64,000 nucleotides of DNA from Limnomonas spitsbergensis (GCA_037349105.1 JAYJMM010000041.1:8058501-8122500); one strand, 5' to 3'. Counted from the first letter of the stretch, positions 1 to 11,964 are shown. Numbers and translations are program-made. The notes: generated by a model from the sequence alone, not told the origin.

Positions 1-2210
1 TTAGTGGACAGAGGCGCATTGAGGGGTTTAGTGGACAGAGGCGCAATAAGGGGTTTAGTGGACAGAGGCGCATTGAGGGGTTTAGTGGACAGAGGCGCAT
101 TGAGGGGTTTAGTGGACAGAGGCGCATTGAGGGGTTTAGTGGACAGAGGCGCATTAAGGGGTTTAGTGGACAGAGGCGCATTAAGGGGTTTAGTGGACAG
201 AGGGGCATTAAGGGGTTTAGTGGACAGAGGCGCATTGAGGGGTTTAGTGGACAGAGGCGCATTAAGGGGTTTAGTGGACAGAGGCGCATTGAGGGGTTTA
301 GTGGACAGAGGCGCATTAAGGGGTTTAGTGGACAGAGGCGCATTGAGGGGTTTAGTGGACAGAGGCGCAATAAGGGGTTTAGTGGACAGAGGCGCATTGA
401 GGGGTTTAGTGGACAGAGGCGCATTGAGGGGTTTAGTGGACAGAGGCGCATTGAGGGGTTTAGTGGACAGAGGCGCATTGAGGGGTTTAGTGGACAGAGG
501 GGCATTGAGGGGTTTAGTGGACAGAGGCGCATTGAGGGGTTTAGTGGACAGAGGCGCATTGAGGGGTTTAGTGGACAGAGGCGCATTGAGGGGTTTAGTG
601 GACAGAGGCGCAATAAGGGGTTTAGTGGACAGAGGCGCATTGAGGGGTTTAGTGGACAGAGGCGCATTGAGGGGTTTAGTGGACAGAGGCGCATTGAGGG
701 GTTTAGTGGACAGAGGCGCAATAAGGGGTTTAGTGGACAGAGGCGCATTGAGGGGTTTAGTGGACAGAGGCGCATTAAGGGGTTTAGTGGACAGAGGCGC
801 ATTGAGGGGTTTAGTGGACAGAGGCGCATTGAGGGGTTTAGTGGACAGAGGCGCAATAAGGGGTTTAGTGGACAGAGGCGCATTGAGGGGTTTAGTGGAC
901 AGAGGCGCATTGAGGGGTTTAGTGGACAGAGGCGCATTGAGGGGTTTAGTGGACAGAGGCGCATTGAGGGGTTTAGTGGACAGAGGCGCATTAAGGGGTT
1001 TAGTGGACAGAGGGGCATTGAGGGGTTTAGTGGACAGAGGCGCATTAAGGGGTTTAGTGGACAGAGGCGCATTGAGGGGTTTAGTGGACAGAGGGGCATT
1101 GAGGGGTTTAGTGGACAGAGGCGCATTGAGGGGTTTAGTGGACAGAGGCGCATTGAGGGGTTTAGTGGACAGAGGCGCATTAAGGGGTTTAGTGGACAGA
1201 GGCGCATTGAGGGGTTTAGTGGACAGAGGCGCATTGAGGGGTTTAGTGGACAGAGGGGCATTGAGGGGTTTAGTGGACAGAGGCGCATTAAGGGGTTTAG
1301 TGGACAGAGGCGCATTGAGGGGTTTAGTGGACAGAGGCGCAATAAGGGGTTTAGTGGACAGAGGCGCATTGAGGGGTTTAGTGGACAGAGGCGCATTGAG
1401 GGGTTTAGTGGACAGAGGCGCATTGAGGGGTTTAGTGGACAGAGGCGCATTGAGGGGTTTAGTGGACAGAGGGGCATTGAGGGGTTTAGTGGACAGAGGC
1501 GCATTGAGGGGTTTAGTGGACAGAGGGGCATTGAGGGGTTTAGTGGACAGAGGCGCATTGAGGGGTTTAGTGGACAGAGGGGCATTGAGGGGTTTAGTGG
1601 ACAGAGGCGCATTGAGGGGTTTAGTGGACAGAGGCGCATTGAGGGGTTTAGTGGACAGAGGGGCATTGAGGGGTTTAGTGGACAGAGGCGCATTGAGGGG
1701 TTTAGTGGACAGAGGCGCATTGAGGGGTTTAGTGGACAGAGGCGCATTGAGGGGTTTAGTGGACAGAGGGGCATTGAGGGGTTTAGTGGACAGAGGCGCA
1801 TTGAGGGGTTTAGTGGACAGAGGCGCATTGAGGGGTTTAGTGGACAGAGGCGCATTGAGGGGTTTAGTGGACAGAGGCGCATTGAGGGGTTTAGTGGACA
1901 GAGGCGCATTGAGGGGTTTAGTGGACAGAGGCGCATTGAGGGGTTTAGTGGACAGAGGCGCATTGAGGGGTTTAGTGGACAGAGGGGCATTGAGGGGTTT
2001 AGTGGACAGAGGCGCATTGAGGGGTTTAGTGGACAGAGGGGCATTGAGGGGTTTAGTGGACAGAGGCGCATTAAGGGGTTTAGTGGACAGAGGCGCATTA
2101 AGGGGTTTAGTGGACAGAGGCGCATTGAGGGGTTTAGTGGACAGAGGCGCATTGAGGGGTTTAGTGGACAGAGGCGCATTAAGGGGTTTAGTGGACAGAG
2201 GCGCATTGAG
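1..2210. repeat. 27-bp intronic minisatellite, about 82 copies
   Basis: The monomer begins TTTAGTGGACAGAGG. Copies differ at a few fixed sites (GGCGCA or GGGGCA, CATT or CAAT, TGAGG or TAAGG) and almost never in length. Because 27 is divisible by three, one plus frame stays open as a nine-residue LVDRGALRG repeat, but this lies in the intron before the exon at 2402 and shows no other coding sign. Each unit has a TTTAG and an ACAG that resemble splice acceptors. The array runs off the left edge of the window. Confidence 0.97.
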
Positions 2211-2401
2211 GAGGGCCAGCAGGGAGGGGGTTTCTTTTGCTATGGACGTGAAAGGCCCCTGCTCCTCAGCTTTGTGATTCCAATGGGTGCTCTGGTGGGG
2301 ACTGTGCCTCCAGCCCCCCTGATGTCCAGGAGATAACCAGGTCGCTTTGATCCACCCTTTGTGTCTTGATCCACCTCCATTGTTTGGATCCAATCGCCCA
2401 G

Positions 2402-5400
2402 GTCGGAGTGTACAAAGCTCGTAGAATAGCTCGTGAGCACCAGCTGCCTATGGTGTACATCCATCATATGGAGGGGCATGCCCTGGTGGCCCGCCTGCCA
2501 CGCGCTGCAAGCAGTACGGCAGCCAGCGCCGAGTCCATTGACTGTACTGCAGGACCCCGTACCGCTCCCGTGTGTGACGGAACCGCCTCACCGTCCCACA
2601 GCCAGCAGCGTGATGCGTCTGTGGGACCCGCATCAGCTGATGAGGCGACAGCAAATCCCGCCGGAGGGGTGGCGGATCCTGCTCCTGAGCCGGCTGTTCA
2701 GTTTCCCTTCCTGTGCCTGCTTGTGTCTGGGGGCCACAACCTGCTGCTGCTGGTCAGAGGCGTGGGGCAGTATGTGCAGCTGGGGACAACCCTGGATGAT
2801 GCGCTAGGTGAGCAGGAGAGATGTGATTAGGGGCATATTGACGACCAGCAGACTGGCAAGAGGGGACTTACGTGGGGCTGCTAGGTGAGCTGACGGATTG
2901 GGGGGGCGTCAGGCAGGATGTGTGGCTGGGGAACACTCCGGATGATGCGCTAGGTGAGCAGGAGAGATGTGAGATATGAGTACATGACATGATCAGGGGC
3001 ATACTGACAGCCAGCAGACTGGAAGGAGGAGGGGACTGGATGAGCAGGAGAGATGTGAGACATGAGTACATGACATGATCAGGGGCATACTGACAGCCAG
3101 CAGACTGGAAGGAGGAGGGGACTGGATGAGCAGGAGAGATGTGAGACATGAGTACATGACATGATCAGGGGCATACTGACAGCCAGCAGACTGGAAGGAG
3201 TGGGGGCATTGGAGAGAGTGGAGTTTTAAAGCATACTGACAGCTGGCAGTCTATGAGGAGAGGGAGCAGCTATTGCTGGTGCTGATCTGAAACTCAAATA
3301 CTTAACACACTCTGCAGGGCTTGGTCCTAATATCCTGGCACATTACACATCAGTACATCACTCATGCCAACCTTTTTTTTAGACTGTCTGTTTAAGTTGG
3401 ATGGGTGAAGGAACTAAAAGGGGCAGGTGAAGGGACTTCCAGCTTCAAGGGGGCTGAATGAATAGAGGGGGGTGAATGGGGGTGAATCAACTGAGGGGGT
3501 TGAATGGGGTGAATGAATAGAGGGGGGTGAAGGGGGTGAATGAATAGAGGGGGGTGAAGGGGGTGAATGAATAGAGGGGGGTGAAGGGGGTGAATGAATA
3601 GAGGGGGGTGAAGGGACTTCCAGCTTGAAGGGGGGTGAATGAATAGAGGGGGGTGAAGGGGGCTGAATGAATAGAGGGGGGTGAATGGGGGTGAATCATT
3701 TGAGGGGGTTGAATGGGGTGAATGAATCGAGGGGGGTGAAGGGGGTGAATGAATAGAGGGGGGTGAAGGGACTTCCAGCTTGAAGGGGGGTGAATGAATA
3801 GAGGGGGGTGAAGGGGGCTGAATGAATAGAGGGGGGTGAATGGGGGTGAATCAACTGAGGGGGTTGAATGGGGTGAATGAATAGAGGGGGGGTGAATGGG
3901 CGTGAATGAATAGAGGGGATTGAATGGGGTGAATGAATAGAGGGGGGTGAAGAGGGTGAATGAATAGAGGGGGTGAATGGGGGTGAATGAATAGAGGGGG
4001 GTGAATGGGGGTGAATCATTTGAGGGGGTTGAATGGGGGTGAATGAATAGAGGGGGGTGAATGGGGATGAATGAATAGAGGGGGGTGAAGGGGGTGAATG
4101 AATAGAGGGGGGTGAATGGGGGTGGATGAATAGAGGGGGGTGAATGGGGGTGAATGAATAGAGGGGGGTGAATGGGGGTGGATGAATAGAGGGGGGTGAA
4201 GGGGGTGAATGAATAGAGGGGGGTGAATGGGGGTGAATGAATAGAGGGGGGTGAATGGGGTGGATGAATAGAGGGGGGTGAATGGGGGTGAATGAATACA
4301 GGGGGGTGAATGGGGGTGAATGAATAGAGGGGGGTGAATGGGGGTGAATGAATAGAGGGGGGTGAATGGGGGTGAATCAACTGAGGGGGTTGAATGGGGT
4401 GAATGAATAGAGGGGGGTGAAGGGGGTGAATGAATAGAGGGGGGTGAATGGGGGTGAATGAATAGAGGGGGGTGAATGGGGTGAATGAATAGAGGGGGGT
4501 GAATGGGGTGAATGAATAGAGGGGGGTGAATGGGGGTGGATGAATAGAGGGGGGTGAATGGGGGTGAATGAATAGAGGGGGGTGAAGGGGGTGAATGAAT
4601 AGAGGGGGGTGAATGGGGGTGAATGAATAGAGGGGGGTGAAGGGGGTGAATGAATAGAGGGGGGTGAATTGTAGACTGTCTGTTTACGTTTTTTTCTTTA
4701 GTCGGGGCCGACCATATAGGCCCAAGACAAAAGGTTTGCTTGGGTTTCCTTTCCCTACCTCCCTGCCCCCCCCCCTATCCCCTGATAAGATTTACCCTTG
4801 CCCCTGCAGATTTTTTTGCCCCTCCTTCCCCTTGGGGGGGGTAGGGGTGGGAGGGGGTAGGGGGGAGGGGGGGGCAGGGCCTGCATGGTCGGGGTCGACC
4901 ATGCAGGGGCAAGCTTACAAAAAGACCATGCAGGCCCCTTTCCCCTCGAAGGGCCTGCATGGTCGGTCCCGACCATGCAAAAAAAAATACTCTTTCCCGG
5001 GACCCCTATGGAAATCTTATGTGCCCCAAGCAGAGGGGTAATCTTATGTGCCCAAGAACAGGGGGGCAGGGAGGGGGGTAATCTTCTGCTCGGTGAAGCC
5101 TTTTCTCCCCCAAGATCAGGGGGGCAGGGGGGGAGGGGAGGGGGAGGGGGAGGGGGGGGATGGGAGGGGTGGGGGGGTCAGGGACAGGGGCTGCATGGTC
5201 TTCTTGAGAAAGGCTTTACGTAAAAAAGACCATGCAAAATCTTATGGGCGCCAAAGAAATGCAGGTACCGTAAGTAAACGAAAGATTTTGCAAAATCATT
5301 GCAAAACTAGCATAAAATCTTTTAATTTGTTTTTTATAACTTAAATAGAATGTTGGCTTTTGCGCCTTTTGGAAAATCTTTTGCACGGTTTATGCTGCTT

Positions 5401-8400
5401 GTGTCTAGGGGAAGCTACGAAGTACCGAAGTCTTGCCCCGAAAGCAAAATCTCAACCATGTAAAATCTTATCCAAACGTAGTTTGACTTTGCCAAATCAT
5501 AGGGGAAGTCTTTCCCAAGGCATTTCGAAAAACAGCTCGTTGCATTAACGTAGCTAAAAATTTAAAACAGCTGCCTTGAAATGCTCGATGCTCAATGCTC
5601 AATGCACGATGCTCGGTGCTCGATGCTCGATGCACGATGCTCGATGCAGGATGCTCGATGCAGGATGCTCGATGCTCGATGCACGATGCTCGATGCTCGG
5701 TAAAGAGTAGAGGGGGGTGAAGGGGCTAAAGCAGCAGGTCATGGTCCACGGCAATGTATATAGCCGTTGATGACACATTTGGAGGTCATGCCAGAGCTTC
5801 CTATTGCCCTGCTACCAAAGCAGCATACACCGACTTGCTGCCCCTCCTGCTGCCTGAGGCTGACATCAATACCTGCCCCCCCCCTGTCCTTTACCCTCTC
5901 CTCCGCCTATCTATGCATGGTATGCATACCTGCTGCCCCTTTTGGTGCCGATGAGGGATATCAATTTCTGCCCCCCTCCCCCCCATCCTTTACCCTGTCC
6001 TCCTGTCAGGGGAGGCGTACGACAAGATTGCTCGCCTGCTGGGCTTGGAGCTAAAACCTAATGGTGGCGCAGCACTGGAGGCCTTTGCGCTGAGAGGGAA
6101 CCCAAAGGTGATGCAGAGATGCACCGGAGGGACGGGTCTGCTGCATCTCCATATCTTATCCACATCAGCAGCGGCTAGCTGCTGCACATCGTTCGTGCAA
6201 CACACCTCACCCGGTCTCCTGATGTAGCAGTTGACTGCTGCACATTGGTAGTGCAACACATCTTGGCCCCGTCTCCTGCGAGGCAGCGGTTGGGTCATGC
6301 ACATTCTCATTAAACTCTAGGCTTTGGGACAATCGCCATCGTGGGCTCACAGATCCAAGTCTCTCACCATCGGGTGCCACGCCGCCAAACTACCGTTTAT
6401 TAGTGAGCTGTCGCCATTCAGAAGTCTTGCCCACCCTCCCCCGATCTACCCCGATTGCTTGGCCATACCCCATTGTTTACTCTAGAGCGCTTTCGGCTAC
6501 ACTTCAGCTACAATCCTGCCAATGGCCGACAGGGCTTGGTGCTGCTAGCCTTGTTGCCTGGTCCACTGGTTGTACATTGTTTGGTCCCAATCGACCCAGT
6601 GCTTGGCGCCCAGTAACCCCCCAAAGCTGGCCTGGTGCGCACTAAGATAAGCACTGCCGCCCACCCTCAGGTTGTCATACTTGCTTGTAAGCTGTCCTGT
6701 TCCTGAATCCTTCCATGCTCCGTCTTCCCCTGATTACCTGGCCGCGTCCACATCCCTCTCTTTGCCCCGTCTTCCCCTGATTACCTGGCCGCGTCCACAT
6801 CCCTCTCTTTGCCCCGTCTTCCCCTGATTACCTGGCTGCGTCCACATCCCTCTCTTTGCCCCGTCTTCCCCTGATTACCTGGCCGCGTCCACATCCCTCT
6901 CTTTGCCCCGTCTTCCCCTGATTACCTGGCCGCGTCCACATCCCTCCCTTTGCCCCGTCTTCCCCTGATTACCTGGCCGCGTCCACATCCCTCTCTTTGC
7001 CCCGTCTTCCCCTGATTACCTGGCTGCGTCCACATCCCTCCCTTTGCCTTGTCTTCCCCTGATTACCTGGCCGCGTCCACATCCCTCTCTTTGCCCCGTC
7101 TTCCCCTGATTACCTGGCCGCGTCCACATCCCTCTCTTTGCCCCGTCTTCCCCTGATTACCTGGCCGCGTCCACATCCCTCTCTTTGCCCCGTCTTCCCC
7201 TGATTACCTGGCTGCGTCCACATCCCTCCCTTTGCCCCGTCTTCCCCTGATTACCTGGCTGCGTCCACATCCCTCCCTTTGCCCCGTCTTCCCCTGATTA
7301 CCTGGCCGCGTCCACATCCCTCTCTTTGCCCCGTCTTCCCCTGATTACCTGGCCGCGTCCACATCCCTCTCTTTGCCCCGTCTTCCCCTGATTACCTGGC
7401 CGCGTCCACATCCCTCTCTTTGCCCCGTCTTCCCCTGATTACCTGGCCGCGTCCACATCCCTCCCTTTGCCCCGTCTTCCCCAGATTACCTGGCCGCGTC
7501 CACATCCCTCTCTTTGCCCCGTCTTCCCCTGATTACCTGGCCGCGTCCACATCCCTCTCTTTGCCCCGTCTTCCCCTGATTACCTGGCCGCGTCCACATC
7601 CCTCTCTTTGCCCCGTCTTCCCCTGATTACCTGGCTGCGTCCACATCCCTCCCTTTGCCCCGTCTTCCCCTGATTACCTGGCCGCGTCCACATCCCTCTC
7701 TTTGCCCCGTCTTCCCCTGATTACCTGGCTGCGTCCACATCCCTCCCTTTGCCCCGTCTTCCCCTGATTACCTGGCTGCGTCCACATCCCTCCCTTTGCC
7801 CCGTCTTCCCCTGATTACCTGGCCGCGTCCACATCCCTCTCTTTGCCCCGTCTTCCCCTGATTACCTGGCCGCGTCCACATCCCTCTCTTTGCCCCGTCT
7901 TCCCCTGATTACCTGGCCGCGTCCACATCCCTCTCTTTGCCCCGTCTTCCCCTGATTACCTGGCCGCGTCCACATCCCTCTCTTTGCCCCGTCTTCCCCT
8001 GATTACCTGGCCGCGTCCACATCCCTCCCTTTGCCCCGTCTTCCCCTGATTACCTGGTTGCGTCCACATCCCTCTCTTTGCCCCGTCTTCCCCTGATTAC
8101 CTGGCCGCGTCCACATCCCTCTCTTTGCCCCGTCTTCCCCTGATTACCTGGCCGCGTCCACATCCCTCTCTTTGCCCCGTCTTCCCCTGATTACCTGGCC
8201 GCGTCCACATCCCTCTCTTTGCCCCGTCTTCCCCTGATTACCTGGCCGCGTCCACATCCCTCTCTTTGCCCCGTCTTCCCCTGATTACCTGGCCGCGTCC
8301 ACATCCCTCTCTTTGCCCCGTCTTCCCCTGATTACCTGGCCGCGTCCACATCCCTCCCTTTGCCCCGTCTTCCCCTGATTACCTGGCCGCGTCCACATCC

Positions 8401-11400
8401 CTCTCTTTGCCCCGTCTTCCCCTGATCACCTGGCCGCGTCCACATCCCTCTCTTTGCCCCGTCTTCCCCTGATTACCTGGCCGCGTCCACATCCCTCTCT
8501 TTGCCCCGTCTTCCCCTGATTACCTGGCCGCGTCCACATCCCTCTCTTTGCCCCGTCTTCCCCTGATTACCTGGCCGCGTCCACATCCCTCTCTTTGCCC
8601 CGTCTTCCCCTGATTACCTGGCCGCGTCCACATCCCTCCCTTTGCCCCGTCTTCCCCTGATTACCTGGCCGCGTCCACATCCCTCTCTTTGCCCCGTCTT
8701 CCCCTGATCACCTGGCCGCGTCCACATCCCTCCCTTTGCCCCGTCTTCCCCTGATTACCTGGCCGCGTCCACATCCCTCTCTTTGCCCCGTCTTCCCCTG
8801 ATCACCTGGCCGCGTCCACATCCCTCTCTTTGCCCCGTCTTCCCCTGATTACCTGGCCGCGTCCACATCCCTCCCTCAGGCTGTCAAGTTTGCCATCCCC
8901 ATGCGGCAGCACAAGAACTGTGACTTCAGCTATGCCGGCCTCAAAACCTCAGTCCGGCTCGCAATCGAGGCCACGCACAGGCAACACAGCGACGCCGTAG
9001 CCCGGCAGCAGCGGCAGCAGGAGGGGCAACAAAAGCAGGAGCAGCAACAGGAGCAAGAGCAAGAGCAGCAGCAGCCCGGCAGCATGTCACATGACAGGGC
9101 AGCACTCCCTGTGAAGGATGCAACTGGGCCAGCCAGCACCAAGAATGCCGCTGGCGAGGATGTCGCTGCTGCTGCTGCTGCTGCTGAAGCTCTAATGCAG
9201 GTGTGCTTGCCTGCACTCTCGCAAGAGCTGCTGTTAATAATTTCAGAAATCTATAGAATGCCCTAAGGCATGGATTAAGGAAGCCTGCTGTTCAGCTTAG
9301 AGGATTTGGCCGAAGCACTTGTGAGGCGAGCGATCCACTTTTCATTTAGTCTGCTTCAGCTACAATTCAGTTACGTCACGGCCCACAGCTGGGGGGGGCC
9401 ATGTGCAGGAGCCATGATGCATGGGAAACTGGTCGATGAAGCTCTGGCTCAAGGGGCCCTATTGGCCCGGAGGTGACTACCCAGCAGCCTGCCAAAGCTG
9501 AGTTGTTGCGCACTCCAATATAAACAGCAGAGGGCAGACGTGCCACCCACTGCCTTCTAGACAGGCTGTAGGGAGGTACACCCCTGCTTCTGCCTGAACT
9601 GCAAGGTGCAGACCTGACCTTCAACATGCACCTGGGTGCAGGAGCTGCAGGGAAAGGGCTGAGGCTTGGGTGGCAAGGGAAAGGGAAGGGGCGCAGGGGA
9701 AGGAGCTGCAGAGGCAGGGGTGCAAGGGCAAGGGCTGAAGGGTGCAGGGGAAGGGGCAGGGGGCTGCAGAGGCAAGGGTGCAAGGGCAGGGGTTGAAGGG
9801 TGCAGGGACTTGGGGTGCAGGGGTCAGTGGAGACTGTGACATCACTTGTGAACTCCATGTCCTGTGAAAATGTCCTTTACTGCCGGCTCCCCTGTGCGCC
9901 CACAGGCCAAGGCTGACATTGCTGCCTCCTTCCAGCGCGTGGCCACTACACACCTGGTCCAGAGGGTGCAACGGGGCATCGGGTGGGCCAGGGAGATGGA
10001 GCCTAACGTCAAGTGAGTGGACCCTGAGGGAGCAGCCCGCCATGAAGTGGTGGGCTAGGGTGGGCCAGGGAGATGGAGCCCACCGTCAAGTGAGTGGACC
10101 CTGAGGGAGCAGCCCGCCATGAAGTTGTGGGCTAGGATGGGCATCTAGGGTGGGCCAGGGAGTGGGAGCCCACCATCAAGTGAATGGACCCTAATGGAGC
10201 AGCCCGCAATGAAGTTGTGGGCTAGGGTGGGCATCTGGGGTGGGCCAGGGAGTGGGAGCCCACCATCAAGTGAATGGACCCTGAGGGAGCAGCCCGCCAT
10301 GAAATGGTGGGCTAGGGTGGGCATCTGGGGTGGGCCAAGGGGTGGGAGCCCACCATCAAGTGAATGGACCCTGAGGGAGTAGCCCGCAATGAAGTGGTGG
10401 GCTAGGGTGGGCATCTGGGGTGGGCCAGGGAGTGGGAGCACATCGTCAAGCGTGAGTGTCATGAGGGAGTTGCATGAGGAGGGGTCTTCAAATATTATTT
10501 CCAGGACCTCCCACAACGGCCATTAAACGCCTTATGTGCACATAATGCGCTTTGATATTTTGGCTGTATACAGCAGTGGTAATTTTAGGGAGCACCGCCT
10601 TTGAGTGGCTGCTAGGCCCACCCTAGCCCGATGATGCCAAAAAGCTGACTGGGCAATGCCTGGTGGCTTAAGCAGCAGGGCTTACAGCGCTAGGCCCCCT
10701 GGCTGAAGGCCATGATGCAGCTGAATTGTAGCTTGAGCTGCCTTATATAAACACTGCTGTCTACCATCATAGGATACTTCAAGAGAGTCGGGAGGGGAGG
10801 GGGGCATGGGGTGGTACATGTTATTTCCCCAGGACCTCTCATAGCTGCTGCTGACCGCCGCTGCCAAGCACACATGCTCCGCGCTGACACGTGTTTGCTT
10901 TACATGATGCTTGGGTGCTGCTTGTGTGATGTTACACTCCAATTATGTGCGAGCCTGTACCCTCTCACTCTTTCTTGACATGCCCTTCACCGCCACTCGT
11001 CTTGCTCCCTAAGGTCCTTGGTGGTAGCTGGAGGTGTTGCATCCAATCAGTACATTCGGGCAGAACTGGCTGAGCTGGCAGCAGTACAGGGCATCTCCCT
11101 AGTGCTGCCTCCGCCCCGTTGGTGTGTGGACAACGGAGTGATGATTGCATGGGCGGGCGTGGAAAGGTGGGTGATAGGGTGATGGTTTTCGATTTCCCCG
11201 TCAGTTGGGTGATGCTTGCGTGGACCAGCGTGGAGAGGTATCTGCATGGGTGAACGGTTGCGCAAGGCTAGCTGTCGAGTGGGCTGGGTCCACTGTGAAG
11301 TCTGCTCGTTCTCAAAAGGCTACATTTGTTTAAGCGCAGCATAGTTGTGTGGGATGGATCATACAAAGGGCCGCATGGGTGGTCTTAACCAGATGGCTGC

Positions 11401-11964
11401 CTTGATCCACACCTCAGGTTGTACCTATTCATACATGGTTCAGTCTTCAAATCCATGCAATTCACATCCACTTGAGACTGAGCTGTTCTTCTCATACAGC
11501 GGCATAGTAGCATACTTCCTCCCCCCAAGAAAGGAGCATTCTCCCCTCCCCCCCTGGGTCTCAGGATGAAGCTTGGACTGCTGGACCCTGTTCCAGACCC
11601 GCTGCCCCCTCACGAGGCAACAGCTCCAGAGCCAGTACCGAGCACTGCTGAGGAGCCGTCGCAGATCCCTTCCACAGGGGCCGCAGCTGCAGGCGCCAGG
11701 CCTCAGCCCGGTTGGGACTTTTCCAGACCCGAGGATGACGTGGCAGAGTGGGTGGAGCTGCGCCCGCGCTGGCCGCTCACGTCTGAGCGGCACCCTTCCT
11801 GCATGGCCTCAGAGAAGCTGAAGAGTGCAAAGAGGGCCCGGGTGCACACCAGTCTGACGGAGATGACGGCAGCGGCGGTGGAGGTAGCAAGGGCACAAGG
11901 GGCTGCCTTGGGGGCGGTGAAAGGAGCAAGAGGGCAGGCAGAAGTGCCGGGGGCAGCTCAGTGA
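2402..11964 (+). CDS. tsaD: tRNA N6-threonylcarbamoyladenosine transferase, bacterial/organellar TsaD type (5' partial)
   Basis: Exons join 2402-2807, 6010-6107, 8880-9200, 9906-10012, 11014-11166, 11565-11964: 494 residues plus stop, phases consistent at each GT-AG border. Upstream exons lie before the window. Family marks in order: HHMEGH metal site, [54 protein letters not shown] and a C-terminal LRPRWPL. The family transfers threonylcarbamoyl from TC-AMP to A37 of ANN-decoding tRNAs. The motifs fit the bacterial-derived Qri7/OSGEPL1/GCP1 branch, which in plants and fungi acts in organelles; targeting cannot be judged without the N-terminus. Odd features are a roughly 60-residue Ala/Ser/Pro-rich insertion after the metal motif, a Gln-rich insertion in the third visible exon, and a long low-complexity C-terminal tail around LRPRWPL. 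Four introns carry tandem repeats. Confidence 0.9.
2794..3210 (+). repeat. Exon-end duplication followed by about three 86-bp copies
   Basis: The end of the exon at 2402-2807 plus its GTGAGC donor (GGATGATGCGCTAGGTGAGC) recurs 146 bp downstream at 2940. From 2955 a unit of 86-87 bp beginning GAGCAGGAGAGATG repeats at 3042 and 3128. The unit itself starts with sequence from the intron side of the splice donor, so the array seems to have grown from the exon-intron border. Confidence 0.85.
3410..4668 (+). repeat. G-rich 28-29-bp minisatellite
   Basis: Units are built from GAATGAATAGAGGGGGG followed by a TGAA spacer and a second G run, with interspersed longer units carrying GGGACTTCCAGCTT. Runs of five or six G on the plus (transcribed RNA) strand repeat dozens of times with short loops. 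The array lies in the TsaD intron between exons 2402-2807 and 6010-6107 and is flanked by a 15-bp direct repeat (3380-3394 and 4672-4686). Confidence 0.95.
4687..5575. other. AT-rich insert with GC-rich palindromes, possibly organelle-derived
   Basis: Homopolymer-rich purine and pyrimidine tracts surround inverted repeats built on TGCATGGTC/GACCATGCA: a perfect 12-bp stem at 4880-4891 with 4896-4907, another at 4956-4965 with 4970-4979, and a 14-bp pair joining about 4924-4937 to 4952-4965. A further pair brackets about 5191-5236. From about 5220 the sequence is AT-rich with repeated AAAATCTTATG and no convincing ORF. Composition changes sharply from the GC-rich surroundings. This resembles intergenic DNA of palindrome-rich green algal plastid or mitochondrial genomes, so a nuclear organelle insert is plausible but unproved. 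Confidence 0.5.
5579..5702. repeat. 7-bp ATGCTCG repeat
   Basis: About 17 units of ATGCTCG with variants ATGCACG, ATGCAGG and ATGCTCA lie inside a TsaD intron, directly after the AT-rich insert. Confidence 0.9.
6719..8879 (+). repeat. 47-bp pyrimidine-rich minisatellite abutting a splice acceptor, about 46 copies
   Basis: The unit begins CGTCTTCCCCTGATTACC and ends in a CATCCCTCTCTTTGCCC pyrimidine tract. The last copy runs straight into the acceptor of the exon at 8880 (CTCCCTCAG). The unit contains no AG dinucleotide; the only AG I see inside the array is a variant near 7483. Copies differ mainly by CTCT or CTCC and GGCCGC or GGCTGC. Confidence 0.97.
9640..9830 (+). repeat. Degenerate purine-rich repeat
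   Basis: Imperfect iterations of GGGTGCAAGGGCAGGG-like motifs occupy the TsaD intron just upstream of the exon at 9906. No ORF of interest is present; long minus-strand ORFs here are Pro/Leu-rich shadows of the repeat. Confidence 0.7.
9981..10450 (+). repeat. Splice-donor-containing 77/90-bp tandem repeat
   Basis: The last 30 or so bases of the exon at 9906-10012, with donor and intron start (CAAGTGAGTGGACCCTGAGG), recur with CAAG at 10010, 10087, 10177, 10267, 10357 and 10447: spacings 77, then 90 four times. Later copies change GTGAGT to GTGAAT. This is a tandem array of exon-intron junctions. Confidence 0.9.

Noticed and set aside
4..2277. A 757-codon ORF made of LVDRGALRG repeats
   Set aside because: It is a by-product of a 27-bp period in an intron. 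The true TsaD exon starts after an acceptor at 2401 in a separate frame context, and the ORF has no domain.
3487..4380. Pro/His/Ser-rich 297-codon minus-strand ORF
   Set aside because: It is the antisense shadow of the G-rich minisatellite.
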